Assembly: GCA_016342655.1 (NCBI GenBank)
Contig: JAEINL010000019.1
Span: 1 to 51,215, forward strand
Reading direction: 5' to 3'
Length of the DNA stretch: 51,215 nt
DNA from: Sphaerochaeta sp.
GTDB lineage: Bacteria; Spirochaetota; Spirochaetia; Sphaerochaetales; Sphaerochaetaceae
The notes under the pieces are model-generated. The model was given only the letters and a program-made list of their open reading frames with translations, searched no databases and was not told the origin of the DNA. A program made the translations under genes and the position numbers. Shown here one piece after another: positions 24,003 to 33,257 of this stretch. Every line of letters begins with the position of its first letter. Within the stretch, counting starts at the first letter, position 1.

Positions 24003-26888
24003 TTAGGGCATCCTAAGCAACTCTCTTGGCTTGCTCCCATTGGGAGGGCCCACATAGCCAAGCTCTTCCATCTGTTCGACCAGACGGGCTGCCCGGTTAT
24101 AGCCAATCTTGAGTCTTCTCTGCAAGTAGGAAGCTGATGCGCTCTTGCGTTCGATAACGATCGCAAGAGCCTCTTCCATCAGAGACTCGTCATCATTGCT
24201 ATCACTGCTGTCAAAGCTACTGCCATTGGAAACGGGTTCGTCATCCTCAAAGAACGACTCGTCGATAAAGTCAGCGACTCCCTGCTTGGAGACAAACTGT
24301 ACGACCTGTTCGACCTCGCTATCACTGAGGAAGGCTCCCTGGATACGTTCGGGTGTGGGGTCACTACTGGCGAGGTACAGCATATCACCCCTACCCAACA
24401 GCTTCTCGGCCCCACCCTCATCGATGATGATACGGCTGTCGGTCGTACTGGTAACAGCAAAGGCAACCCGGGTGGGGATGTTGGTCTTGATCACCCCGGT
24501 GATGACATCCACACTCGGCCTCTGGGTGGCAAGGACCAGATGGATACCCACCGCACGGCTCATGGCAGCGAGGCGCGACACCTTATTCTCCAGCTCCTTG
24601 CCAACGGTGTGCATCAGATCGGCAAACTCATCGATCACAACCACGATGTACGGAAGCTTCTCGCGCGCCAGACGCTCTGCGATGATCTTTTCATTGTATC
24701 CAAGAATATTTCTGGCATTGATGCCTTGCAGCAACCTATACCTGCGATCCATCTCATACAGACAGAAGTCAAAAGCCTTCAGAGTCTTCTTCGGATCATG
24801 TATCACAGGGGTAAGCAGATGGGGAATTCCGTTGTAGATACTCAGTTCCACAATCTTCGGATCAACCAGAATGAGACGGACATCCTTGGGGCTACACCTA
24901 AAGAGGATAGAGCAGATCATGGAGTTAACACAGACACTCTTTCCGCTACCGGTAGAGCCGGCAATGAGCAAGTGGGGAGAGGTACTCACATCCATGACGA
25001 TAGGCTCACCCATAAGGTTTTTGCCAAGCACCATAGGTATGTGGTACTGCTTGCTCTCCATGGTAGGGAGCATCTCCTTGAATCCAATGACATCACGCTT
25101 ACGGTTCGGTATCTCAATGCCTACCGCTGACTTGCCGGGAATTGGGGCAACGATACGCACATGCCTTGCAGCTAGTGCCATGGCGATGTTGTCGGCAAGA
25201 TTGACGATGGCATTGACCCGTACCCCGGGGGCAGGAAGGATTTCCAGCATAGTGACCGTAGGGCCCCTGACTATGTTGGTGAGTTCGACATGGATATTGA
25301 ACTGCTCAAGGGTATCCACCAGTGTCTTGCCACGCTCTAGTGTCTCCTGGTTTATCTCGTTCCCTATCTTAGGGTAGGTCACCAAAATTGACTGGGGGGG
25401 GTACTGATAGGTGATTCTGCTTCGGTTTATCAAGGCACTGTCACTACCCTCTGTCGCCATGAGGCCTCCGACGCCACGTGCAACCTCCAGCTTATCCTCT
25501 TCATCAGAAATCTTAGCTACTACAGGGGCATCCTCACTGAACCCCCCATTGATGGGTCTGGCTGTGCTCTGGGGGGCAAAGGGGCTGATGCCCTGTTCCG
25601 GCTCTTGCTTCACATTTTCAAGGTTTTCTGGCATAGGGTTTTCTTGTTCTGCCTGTCTCTCAACCATCGGAGGCCGCACCGAGAGGATTCTCTCCCTAAT
25701 GCGTAGTTGCTGGTCCTCCTCTTGGTTCTGAGGCATCCTCACCCCTAGGGCAACAGCCTCAAGGCCACGGCTCTTCTCTTTCGATGCAACGGCTTCAGCA
25801 AGCATTCCCCGTGCCTTTCCTGTCGGTTCGGGCTTTGGATCGACTGGAGGGGAAGAGCTCTTGCCTACAGCTTCCAAGGCCCCTTGCAAAAATCCGGAAA
25901 GCTTTCCCGAGGCTTTTTTGCTAGGCTCATCATCTGTCTCTTCTGCCTTTTCTTGGTCTTGTCGTATGGTTTCAGCCTCACACTTCTCTAGCAACTCACG
26001 TTGCTTCATCTCAAGATAGGAGACCCCTTTGTTGCGATCTCTCTCCGTCTTGATGGTCTCCAAGGCACCTATACTTACAAGACCCACATCAACGGCAGGC
26101 TGTTCCTCTACATCCAGGATGTGTTCGCTCTTGGATTTTCGCTGTCTCTTCTTGTGCAGGGTATCTAATACAGGAACTTCCACAATAGGAGGGAATGCGA
26201 CAGGTTCATCATTAAGGATGTCAACCTCTGGCTCTACAGCCTTCTTGTGTAGGAGAACACTCTCCTCTTCGTCTGGAATCCTATCCTGTTCTTTCTCAAA
26301 TCGCTTGTGTGCTCGCTTGAACTTTCGTCTCTGCCATTTGGAAAGGTCTTGCAGATCAACAGCCTCACCGCTTTTTGCCAAGTCGAGTAACTGATGGAAG
26401 GTTTCTTTTCTCTGATGACGCCTATCAAGACCATCACCAAGTAGAGTAAAGACGACAAACAGTGCCATCTCAATAAGGAATGCTATGACTACTCTCAACG
26501 AAGCAACACGCGGCTCAGCATCAAAGGAGTAGAGCAGAGTCTGCAAGAATGCCGGACGAGGACTCATCTGCAACATATGGGCAAGCACCAGCAAGGTATA
26601 GAACATGAGAGCTGAAAGGGGGATGAAGACGAACGAGAAGACCCTCTTTTTGCGAAAAGAAAAGCACATGCCACTCCACACAAACAGCATGCCGGTAAAG
26701 GGCAGGAGACCCAAGGGGGAATCGTAGGCAGAGAATCCAACCACGCGTGAAACCAGCGTGAGTGTTGTTCCGACAAGAGGAAAAGTTGTCCAAAATTGGG
26801 TAGACGCCACAGAGAATGCGAGCAACAGTCCCGCTAGGAGCAGGACTAGAGCACCTACCAAAATATATGTATTCGTACCTTTTTTCAC
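24003..26888 (-). CDS. ftsK: DNA translocase FtsK/SpoIIIE
   Basis: It pumps chromosomal DNA through the closing septum and helps resolve dimers. I choose GTG 26888, which has GAGGAGAAGG just upstream, giving 961 residues; the longer frame from 26918 lacks a site. About four membrane segments lie in the first 160 residues, then a long charged linker (about 160-480). The RecA-like motor follows, with Walker A GSTGSGKS and Walker B VVVIDEFADLMHT. The C-terminal gamma winged helix (SASASYLQRRLKIGYNRAAR) recognises orienting DNA sequences. All expected domains are present. Confidence 0.95.
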   Translation of the reverse strand: MKKGTNTYILVGALVLLLAGLLLAFSVASTQFWTTFPLVGTTLTLVSRVVGFSAYDSPLGLLPFTGMLFVWSGMCFSFRKKRVFSFVFIPLSALMFYTLLVLAHMLQMSPRPAFLQTLLYSFDAEPRVASLRVVIAFLIEMALFVVFTLLGDGLDRRHQRKETFHQLLDLAKSGEAVDLQDLSKWQRRKFKRAHKRFEKEQDRIPDEEESVLLHKKAVEPEVDILNDEPVAFPPIVEVPVLDTLHKKRQRKSKSEHILDVEEQPAVDVGLVSIGALETIKTERDRNKGVSYLEMKQRELLEKCEAETIRQDQEKAEETDDEPSKKASGKLSGFLQGALEAVGKSSSPPVDPKPEPTGKARGMLAEAVASKEKSRGLEAVALGVRMPQNQEEDQQLRIRERILSVRPPMVERQAEQENPMPENLENVKQEPEQGISPFAPQSTARPINGGFSEDAPVVAKISDEEDKLEVARGVGGLMATEGSDSALINRSRITYQYPPQSILVTYPKIGNEINQETLERGKTLVDTLEQFNIHVELTNIVRGPTVTMLEILPAPGVRVNAIVNLADNIAMALAARHVRIVAPIPGKSAVGIEIPNRKRDVIGFKEMLPTMESKQYHIPMVLGKNLMGEPIVMDVSTSPHLLIAGSTGSGKSVCVNSMICSILFRCSPKDVRLILVDPKIVELSIYNGIPHLLTPVIHDPKKTLKAFDFCLYEMDRRYRLLQGINARNILGYNEKIIAERLAREKLPYIVVVIDEFADLMHTVGKELENKVSRLAAMSRAVGIHLVLATQRPSVDVITGVIKTNIPTRVAFAVTSTTDSRIIIDEGGAEKLLGRGDMLYLASSDPTPERIQGAFLSDSEVEQVVQFVSKQGVADFIDESFFEDDEPVSNGSSFDSSDSNDDESLMEEALAIVIERKSASASYLQRRLKIGYNRAARLVEQMEELGYVGPPNGSKPRELLRMP

Positions 26889-26933
26889 AACCTTCTCCTC
26901 ATAGCATACTAACACCAAACAGCCTCAGAGGTA

Positions 26934-27593
26934 TCAGTTTTTCTTCAGTAGGCAGAGCATCCGCTCTGCGTCAAGGTGGGGAACATCCAGAGCCACCAGC
27001 GAGTGTGACCACCCGCTGGTGCACACCTCTTGAACCTTCTTCAGTTCTTCAGATAAGGATTCTGCCTGTCCCTTGTAGGAGCAGATCACCCCGTCATCGG
27101 TAAGTATGGGCTCCACAAGGTCCAGGATATCATACAATGGGCGGAAGGCCCTGAAGGTTATCAGCTCAAAGCTCTGATTCACCTCCTTCAGATCCTTATC
27201 AAGGACCTCCACCCTCTCGGTCAGGCGGCAGATGGCCAAAGCATTGCGCAGGAATCCTACACGCCTACCCATTCGTTCGACTAGGGTGAAGTGATAATCC
27301 TTAAAGGCAATTGCCAGGGGTATGCCAGGCAGGCCTGCCCCCGACCCCAAGTCTGCAATCTTGGCATCAGGGCCGTACGACTGCAATACTCTTTGCATCA
27401 CAGGGACGGCACTCAGGCTATCGATGATGTGCTTGGTAATGAGGTCCTCGCCTTGTGCACCTACCAGCTTGTAGGTGGGGTTCCACAGCTCCAATTCTGC
27501 TATGTAGGCATTGAGCTGAGCCATTTGGGCTCTATCGAAAGTAAGGCCAAGGCCCTGCAGTGAAGAGAGCAGAAGTTCATCATACATGCCCAT
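26934..27593 (-). CDS. rsmG: 16S rRNA m7G527 methyltransferase
   Basis: It methylates G527 of 16S rRNA using S-adenosylmethionine. The SAM-binding motif is AKIADLGSGAGLPGIPLAI. The start is set at ATG 27593, 5 bases after GGAGG, giving 219 residues. The frame then overlaps the end of mnmG by 14 bases. It is the third gene of the widespread mnmE-mnmG-rsmG group. Loss of this enzyme is a known route to low-level streptomycin resistance in other bacteria. Confidence 0.95.
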   Translation of the reverse strand: MGMYDELLLSSLQGLGLTFDRAQMAQLNAYIAELELWNPTYKLVGAQGEDLITKHIIDSLSAVPVMQRVLQSYGPDAKIADLGSGAGLPGIPLAIAFKDYHFTLVERMGRRVGFLRNALAICRLTERVEVLDKDLKEVNQSFELITFRAFRPLYDILDLVEPILTDDGVICSYKGQAESLSEELKKVQEVCTSGWSHSLVALDVPHLDAERMLCLLKKN

Positions 27594-29397
27594 GCCTTCC
27601 TCCCTTGTCCACATGGAGGATAAGGATGGCAATGTCGCCGTTGCGTACCCCGCTTATCCTGGTAGCCTGCCCCACAGAAAGGGGACGTATCTTCTTCAGT
27701 TTTTCCCGTGACTCGGTACTCAGCCCATCAAGGGCGTCATAGTCGAAGTCTGCAGATATTTCCAACCCTTCAAGCTTTTCAAACCGGGAGACCTGTCTGT
27801 CCTGACGGTTGATATACCCTGCATACTTCACCTCAAGCTCCACCTGGTAGCGGATGGGTTCTTCAAACTCTGAAAGCTCAACAATGACCTCTTGGAGGTT
27901 CTCCATGGTCACCTCTGGCATCTTCAAGGCCTCAATGGCACTCTTCTGACCATACTTGTGCTTTTCCAGCAAATCCTTGACCGCTTCGATCTTCTCCAGC
28001 TTGGCTTTCAGGCGCAAGAGGTTCTCCTCTTTCTGCAAGCCCACGTCATACCCCTTCTGAGTAAGACGCTGGTCACAGCTGTCATGGCGAAGGTTCAGAC
28101 GGTATTCGGCTCGGGAGGTAAACATCCTGTACGGTTCCTTGGTACCCAAGGTCACCAGATCATCAATGAGGACTCCAGTGTAGGCCTCATTGCGAGAGAG
28201 TATGAGAGGCTTTTCACCCTTGAGTTTCTGGGCCGCGTTGATACCGGCCATAAGGCCCTGACATGCCGCCTCCTCATAGCCGCTGGTGCCGTTGGTCTGC
28301 CCTGCGATGAAGAGGTTCTTGACGTGCTTGCTCTCAAGGGAGGGAAAGAGATTCAGCGGGTCTATATAGTCGTACTCCACGGCATAGCCAGGGCGCATGA
28401 TCTCGGCCTCTTCCAGGCCCACAATGCTATGGATATAGTCCCACTGGACATCCTCAGGCAGGGAAGAGGAAATGCCGTTGAGGTACATCTCCTCTGTACC
28501 CACCCCTTCGGGCTCCACAAAAATCTGATGGCGGTCACGGTCGGGAAAGCGAACTACCTTGTCCTCGATGGACGGACAGTAGCGTGGTCCCTTCCCTACA
28601 ATCTTCCCTCCATAGAGGGGGGAACGGTGGATGTTCCTCTGAATTATCCTATGTGTCTCATCATTGGTCCAGGTGATGTAACAAGGGAGCATTGGACGAT
28701 CGACAGTGTCATAGTCAAAGCTGAAGGGCATCAGGATGGGATCCCCATCCTGAAGCTCCATCCTAGAGAAATCGAGGGATGAGGAGCGTACCCTTGCAGG
28801 GGTACCGGTCTTCATCCTTCCTAGAGGGAAGCCCTTCTTTCGCAAGGCCTCACCCAAACCGATGGCTGCCGGTTCGTCCAGGCGCCCATTGGGGGCATCA
28901 TACTCGCCGATGAAGATCCTTCCATCCATAAAGGTTCCGGTGGTGAGGACCACAACCTTCGCCGAGATGCTGTGGCCCCGTTCAGTACGCACCCCGATGA
29001 TGGTCTTACCCTCCTTGTCCAGCAGGATATCCACCACGGTATCCATGAAGAGGGCAAGGTTTGCCTGCGCTTCCAGGGTCTCCTTGGCAAGGCGCGCATA
29101 GGTGAACTTGTCAGCCTGGGCACGGGGGGCTTGCACTGCAGGACCGCGCCGGCGGTTGAGGATCCTGTACTGTATCATGGAGTGGTCTATCAGGTGGCCC
29201 ATCTCACCGCCGAGGGCATCCACCTCTCGCACGATGTTTCCCTTGGAAAGGCCACCAATTGCAGGATTGCATGATAGCCTGCCGATAGAGTCCAGATTCT
29301 GTGTTATCATGAGGGTCTTGTACCCTATTCTTGCCAGTGCGAGGCACGCTTCAATTCCGGCATGCCCCCCACCGATTACTATTGCTTCATAATCCAT
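27580..29397 (-). CDS. mnmG: tRNA uridine-34 modification enzyme MnmG
   Basis: The FAD/NADH-dependent partner of MnmE places (carboxymethyl)aminomethyl groups on wobble uridine-34. The protein has 605 residues with the Rossmann motif GGGHAG near 9-14. Family signatures GRLSCNPAIGGLSKG and FPKGRMKTGTP-like FPLGRMKTGTPAR are present. The tRNA-contacting C-terminal helical domain ends the protein. It begins 1 base after the mnmE stop codon and overlaps rsmG. Confidence 0.97.
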   Translation of the reverse strand: MDYEAIVIGGGHAGIEACLALARIGYKTLMITQNLDSIGRLSCNPAIGGLSKGNIVREVDALGGEMGHLIDHSMIQYRILNRRRGPAVQAPRAQADKFTYARLAKETLEAQANLALFMDTVVDILLDKEGKTIIGVRTERGHSISAKVVVLTTGTFMDGRIFIGEYDAPNGRLDEPAAIGLGEALRKKGFPLGRMKTGTPARVRSSSLDFSRMELQDGDPILMPFSFDYDTVDRPMLPCYITWTNDETHRIIQRNIHRSPLYGGKIVGKGPRYCPSIEDKVVRFPDRDRHQIFVEPEGVGTEEMYLNGISSSLPEDVQWDYIHSIVGLEEAEIMRPGYAVEYDYIDPLNLFPSLESKHVKNLFIAGQTNGTSGYEEAACQGLMAGINAAQKLKGEKPLILSRNEAYTGVLIDDLVTLGTKEPYRMFTSRAEYRLNLRHDSCDQRLTQKGYDVGLQKEENLLRLKAKLEKIEAVKDLLEKHKYGQKSAIEALKMPEVTMENLQEVIVELSEFEEPIRYQVELEVKYAGYINRQDRQVSRFEKLEGLEISADFDYDALDGLSTESREKLKKIRPLSVGQATRISGVRNGDIAILILHVDKGGRHGHV

Positions 29398-29398
29398 C

Positions 29399-30730
29399 TT
29401 ACTTCCCTACGCAGAAACCGCTGAATATCTTAGTCAGGATATCCGCGGGGGTGACCTCCCCGGTAAGTTCACCGAGGTTCTGCATCGCCTCCCCTAGCTC
29501 CACTGCAACAATGTCCAGTGGAATATCCGCCTCTACCAGTGACAAGGCACGCTCCATTGCATCGGCAGCGCCTTCCAGCAACAGGTGTTGGCGCTCACTC
29601 TCTATAATCACCTGCTCATCCCCTGTAGAGCCGAAGCCTGCGCTCAGGCGTTTTCCTATTGCAGAAACCAGTGCCTGTATGCCTTGCCCACTCTGGGCAG
29701 AGATGGCAAGTTCCCCCTGTGGAGTCTTGAACAGGTCGCTTTTGCTGTACACGATAAGGGTACGATCATCTTTGGGGGGAATATGGGACACTTCACTGCT
29801 GTCGACAAGGAAGACCACCAAGTCAGCCTGTCCGATGAGAATCTCAGTCTTCAGTATCCCTGCACGCTCTATGGTGTCCACGCTCTCGCGCAGGCCTGCA
29901 GTATCATACAGACGAACAGGTATTCCTTCAATAAGGCAGTCGGCCTCAATGTAGTCGCGCGTTGTGCCCTTGAGAGCACTTACGATCGAACGGTCCTGTT
30001 TGAGCAGGAGATTAAAGAGAGTGCTCTTGCCGACATTGGTGGCACCGGCAAGGACAATCCTCGCCCCCTGACCGTACAGGCGTCCTACAGCGTAGGTAGA
30101 TGCCAACTCTCTGATGGCCTTGATAATCTCGGAGAGCTCATTGCTAGGGAAGATAAAATCATCTACCTCATCCTCGGCATAGTCCAGTTGGACCTCTACC
30201 TGGGCAAGCAGGGTCAAGAGCCTCTCCTTGGACAGCTGTATCTGCTGTTTCAAGGTGCCTTCCAGGCGTGAGAGGGCTAAGGCCTGACTCCGCTCGCTCT
30301 GGCTAGAGACCAGTTCCTGCACTGCCTCCGCCTGGGTAAGGTCCATTCGTCCGTGCAAGAAGGCTCGGAAAGTAAACTCACCACCTTCCGCATTTCTCAT
30401 GCCTAGGCGCCTGAAGGATGAGAGTATCCTCCGAAGGCCGGGCAGCGAACCATGACAGGTGAATTCCAATGCCTCTTCAGAAGTGTATCCGTGTCCTTGC
30501 GTATATACTGCAACAACCACCTCATCAAGGGCGGCACCACCAGGACCATCTGTGAGGTACCCATGCACTAGGTTTGCATTCTCTGCCTCAAGCAATGCTT
30601 TGGGTCGGGAGAAAGAGGGGGCGAGCAATGCCCTACACCCCTCTCCACTCACCCTGATGACAGCCAGGGCGCTCTGCGCCCAAGCTGTAGCCAGGGCAAA
30701 TATGATATCGTCTCTATTGTAGCTTTCCAT
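29399..30730 (-). CDS. mnmE: tRNA modification GTPase MnmE
   Basis: This GTPase works with MnmG on wobble uridines. The protein has 443 residues: an N-terminal formyl-tetrahydrofolate-binding domain opening DDIIFALATAWAQSALAVIR, a helical domain, an inserted G domain with P-loop GATNVGKST and DTAGLRES, and the catalytic C-terminal CVGK. All motifs are intact. It is the first gene of the group and diverges from epmA across a 67-base gap. Confidence 0.97.
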   Translation of the reverse strand: MESYNRDDIIFALATAWAQSALAVIRVSGEGCRALLAPSFSRPKALLEAENANLVHGYLTDGPGGAALDEVVVAVYTQGHGYTSEEALEFTCHGSLPGLRRILSSFRRLGMRNAEGGEFTFRAFLHGRMDLTQAEAVQELVSSQSERSQALALSRLEGTLKQQIQLSKERLLTLLAQVEVQLDYAEDEVDDFIFPSNELSEIIKAIRELASTYAVGRLYGQGARIVLAGATNVGKSTLFNLLLKQDRSIVSALKGTTRDYIEADCLIEGIPVRLYDTAGLRESVDTIERAGILKTEILIGQADLVVFLVDSSEVSHIPPKDDRTLIVYSKSDLFKTPQGELAISAQSGQGIQALVSAIGKRLSAGFGSTGDEQVIIESERQHLLLEGAADAMERALSLVEADIPLDIVAVELGEAMQNLGELTGEVTPADILTKIFSGFCVGK

Positions 30731-30797
30731 GTTGGCCAGTATACAGTAGGGGTAGCTGGCCTTGCAACAAGTGCCCCGGTTTGGCTAAGATGGGGCA

Positions 30798-31775
30798 ATG
30801 AAAAAAGCAGCGCAATTCAGGAGCCAACTCAACCGGAGCATACGCACCTTCTTCGACCAAAAGCACTATCTTGAAGTTGATACACCCACCCTTTCCCCTG
30901 ACCTGATCCCTGAACCCACCATAGAGAACTTTGCCACCAGATTCGACAATGAGTTTGTAGGGTCCAAAGAGCTCTATCTCATTCCCTCACCAGAAATCTA
31001 CATGAAGAAACTCATTGCCAATGGCTTTGGCAGTATCTACCAGATAGGGCACTGCTTCCGCAACAGCGAACAGATCGGACGGCACCACAACCCCGAGTTC
31101 TCGATGCTCGAGTACTACAGCATGGGTATGGATGAGCAGGATTCGATAGATCTGACCGAGGAGCTGTTCGCCTATCTAGACGGACCGACCTTTCTCAAGC
31201 CTCCCTTTGACCGGCTAACGGTATCAGAGGCGATGTGGCAGTATGCCCAGGTCGACCTTGACAAGAACCAGAGCCAGAGATCCCTTGCCCAGGAGGCAAG
31301 GAGACTTGGCCTGTCGGTGCCCGACAAGCCAGAGAGCTGGGAGGACACCTTCAACAGGATATTCCTTACCCTGGTCGAACCCAACCTCCCACAACAGAGG
31401 CCCTTGGTACTGGAGCGTTACCCCGCCCAGATAGAATGCCTTGCAAAGAAAGAGGGCAACTACCGCAAAAGGTGGGAGCTGTATGCAGGGGGAGTTGAGA
31501 TTGCAAACTGCTATGACGAGGAAACCGACAAGGATATCGTGAGTGCCTACTACCGAAAAGAGTATGCCATCCTAATCCAAGAGAGGGCAGACAGGGACCT
31601 TGTCATCCCTGATGCTGATCCTAGTTTTGCAGATATTTTCACCAATTTTCCCCAATGCTCAGGTGTTGCACTCGGCCTAGACAGGCTCCAGATGCTACTC
31701 ATGGGCGAATCGAGCCTTGAGGGGGTGATTCTTTTTCCAATTTCTGGTACAGTTAATAGTCGTAAATATGTGTAA
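30798..31775 (+). CDS. epmA: EF-P beta-lysyltransferase EpmA (PoxA/GenX)
   Basis: This class II lysyl-tRNA-synthetase-like protein (325 residues) lacks the N-terminal anticodon-binding domain. Paralogues of this exact size attach (R)-beta-lysine to EF-P. Class II motifs include RSQLNRSIRTFF, GHCFRNSEQIGRHHNPEFSM (motif 2) and GVALGLDRLQMLLMG (motif 3). The EF-P gene follows after 23 bases, strongly supporting the EF-P-modifying role over a tRNA one. Confidence 0.93.
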   Translation: MKKAAQFRSQLNRSIRTFFDQKHYLEVDTPTLSPDLIPEPTIENFATRFDNEFVGSKELYLIPSPEIYMKKLIANGFGSIYQIGHCFRNSEQIGRHHNPEFSMLEYYSMGMDEQDSIDLTEELFAYLDGPTFLKPPFDRLTVSEAMWQYAQVDLDKNQSQRSLAQEARRLGLSVPDKPESWEDTFNRIFLTLVEPNLPQQRPLVLERYPAQIECLAKKEGNYRKRWELYAGGVEIANCYDEETDKDIVSAYYRKEYAILIQERADRDLVIPDADPSFADIFTNFPQCSGVALGLDRLQMLLMGESSLEGVILFPISGTVNSRKYV

Positions 31776-31798
31776 ATCCAATATATGAGGTAAGTAGC

Positions 31799-32362
31799 AT
31801 GATTAAAGCAGGTCAAATAGATAAGGGTACTGCCCTATTGATCAAAGGACAGCCCTTTATTTGTATCGATCGTGAATTTGTAAGCCCTGGAAAGGGGTCA
31901 GCTTTTGTACGTCTTAAAATGAAAAGCCCTTCTACCGGACAGACTCTCAGCGAAACCATGAAGACTCAGGACAACGTCGATGACATCATGGTCAGTGACC
32001 GTGATTGTCAGTACCTGTACAATGATGGTGAACATTTTCACCTCATGCTGACTGATACCTTTGAGCAGATAGAGGTGCCCATGGTCACTTTCCCTGACTA
32101 TGAGTTTCTCATGAAAGATGGTGAGACCTACCGTTGCACCTTCTGGGATGCACAGCTGCTGGATATCCAGATCCCCACCAAGGTAGTCTACATTGTCGCT
32201 GAGGCTGAAGAGGCCGTCAAGGGCGACACTGTCCAGGGCGCAAGCAAGTATGTGACCACAGAGACAGGACTCAAGATCCGTGTCCCCATTTTCATCAAGC
32301 AAGGTGAGAGGATCAGGGTCAACACCGAGACTAAGGAATACCTCGAGCGCGTCAATAACTGA
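31799..32362 (+). CDS. efp: Translation elongation factor P
   Basis: It relieves ribosome stalling at consecutive prolines. The protein has 187 residues with the three beta-domains of the family and the C-terminal signature segment (GASKYVTTETGLKIRVPIFI). The tip loop reads SPGKGSAF, with Lys32 at the position modified by beta-lysylation in other bacteria. It is co-directional with epmA and followed by a clear terminator. Confidence 0.97.
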   Translation: MIKAGQIDKGTALLIKGQPFICIDREFVSPGKGSAFVRLKMKSPSTGQTLSETMKTQDNVDDIMVSDRDCQYLYNDGEHFHLMLTDTFEQIEVPMVTFPDYEFLMKDGETYRCTFWDAQLLDIQIPTKVVYIVAEAEEAVKGDTVQGASKYVTTETGLKIRVPIFIKQGERIRVNTETKEYLERVNN

Positions 32363-32381
32363 CGAACTACACGATCAAGTG

Positions 32382-32411
32382 AAGAGCTGGCTAATTGGCC
32401 AGCTCTTTTTT
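32382..32411 (+). terminator. Rho-independent terminator of epmA-efp
   Basis: AAGAGCTGGC and GCCAGCTCTT form a perfect 10-bp stem with a 6-base loop, followed by six or more T. The next ~270 bases before the Brn-type promoter hold no feature I can support. Confidence 0.93.
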
Positions 32412-32683
32412 GGTGTATTTTCTCATCAGTTTTTTTAGTTGGAATGATTCCAAAGATTTTCCAAGCCTGCTTACTCTCCAATCACCTTGGCCTATGCCCG
32501 TTTCCCATCCAGTTCATTGGAGAAGCACCGGTGCTATTGCGTGCGTATATTCAATCATAGTCCTGTTAGAAAAAACCTTCGTCATTGTTGATGAAAACGC
32601 TGGCTGTTATATGCATGGCATTCACTAAGGGAAACTAGGTTTCCCTTGTGTATGCTCTTAGAGGAACTCATCTTGAATATAAC

Positions 32684-32723
32684 TTGACAGTTCCCATTAT
32701 GTCTATATAATTATATATAGACA
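32684..32723 (+). promoter_or_regulatory. Promoter with operator dyad of the brn locus
   Basis: TTGACA (32684-32689) and TATAAT (32706-32711), both perfect, are 16 bases apart. A dyad of two perfect 10-bp arms, TGTCTATATA and TATATAGACA (32700-32709 and 32714-32723), covers the -10 box. In BrnTA systems the antitoxin binds such a site to repress the operon; this is inferred here. Confidence 0.8.
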
Positions 32724-32737
32724 CATGGAGTACAGCA

Positions 32738-32827
32738 ATGTTTGAATGGGATGTGAACAAGAGTAGGAATAATCAGGATCATATCGGCAAGAAAAGCGAC
32801 TCCAAGAGAAGAGGCAAGATATTATGA
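32738..32827 (+). pseudogene. brnT: Internally deleted BrnT toxin remnant
   Basis: A 29-codon frame has GGAG 7 bases upstream of its ATG, and its stop overlaps the brnA start (ATGA). It reads MFEWDVNKSRNNQDHIG, the usual BrnT N-terminus, joined directly to KKSDSKRRGKIL, which resembles the BrnT C-terminal end. The ~60 residues between them, which hold the RNase fold, are missing without loss of frame. BrnT toxins are normally about 90 residues. The product cannot be an active toxin. It might survive as a translated leader that couples brnA to its promoter. Confidence 0.75.
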
Positions 32828-33135
32828 GCATATCAAAAAAACGACTTAAAGAAATCCAAGCATTCAAGGACGATGATGTCTCCGATATTCCTGAGATGAC
32901 AGAAGAGCAGCTCTCGGATCTAAAGCCGTCTCATCTGCGTAATCCTGATAATTATCGTCCAGTAAAGAAAAAGATCTGCATGTACATCGATGCCGATGTT
33001 CTCGAATGGTATAAATTGGATGGCAAAAGAGGGTACCAGACGAAGATGAATCAGGTGCTTCGCCAAAATATGTTACACGAATCATCTCCTGCATATGGCA
33101 AAGCTAAGGATACTTCTGATGATAAAAAACAATAA
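32824..33135 (+). CDS. brnA: BrnA-type antitoxin / ribbon-helix-helix repressor
   Basis: The protein has 103 residues. The family core is visible near 40-80: YRPVKKKICMYIDADVLEW followed by YQTKMNQVLRQNM, a ribbon-helix-helix DNA-binding fold. The N-terminal half is acidic and probably bound the toxin. The operon position and operator fit an autorepressor. With brnT gutted, it is an orphan antitoxin that may still regulate its own or other promoters. A 15-base match to the left end of the hairpin element starts immediately behind its stop codon. Confidence 0.85.
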   Translation: MSISKKRLKEIQAFKDDDVSDIPEMTEEQLSDLKPSHLRNPDNYRPVKKKICMYIDADVLEWYKLDGKRGYQTKMNQVLRQNMLHESSPAYGKAKDTSDDKKQ

Positions 33136-33150
33136 AAGGTATCAATACCT
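33136..33150 (+). repeat. Fragment of the hairpin element's left end
   Basis: AAAGGTATCAATACC is identical to the start of the two larger copies (3273 and 5685 onward). Similarity stops after about 15-17 bases. It lacks the GGAAT flank. It is either a remnant or a shared terminal hairpin. Confidence 0.5.
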
Positions 33151-33223
33151 CCAGATTACAAAACACTACCTTCTTGGTAAAATACTTCCTCTACCCTCTT
33201 GCCAAAACAAAAGAATAGGAGTA

Positions 33224-33240
33224 GGTTAGTTATCGTTAAC
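33224..33240 (+). promoter_or_regulatory. TetR-type operator before the regulator gene
   Basis: GGTTAGTTATCGTTAAC recurs with one change at 33880-33896 upstream of the exporter gene. The core GTTATCGTTAAC is nearly palindromic. It lies 17 bases before the regulator's start, suggesting autoregulation. Confidence 0.7.
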
Positions 33241-33257
33241 TTATAAGCGAGGTATGC

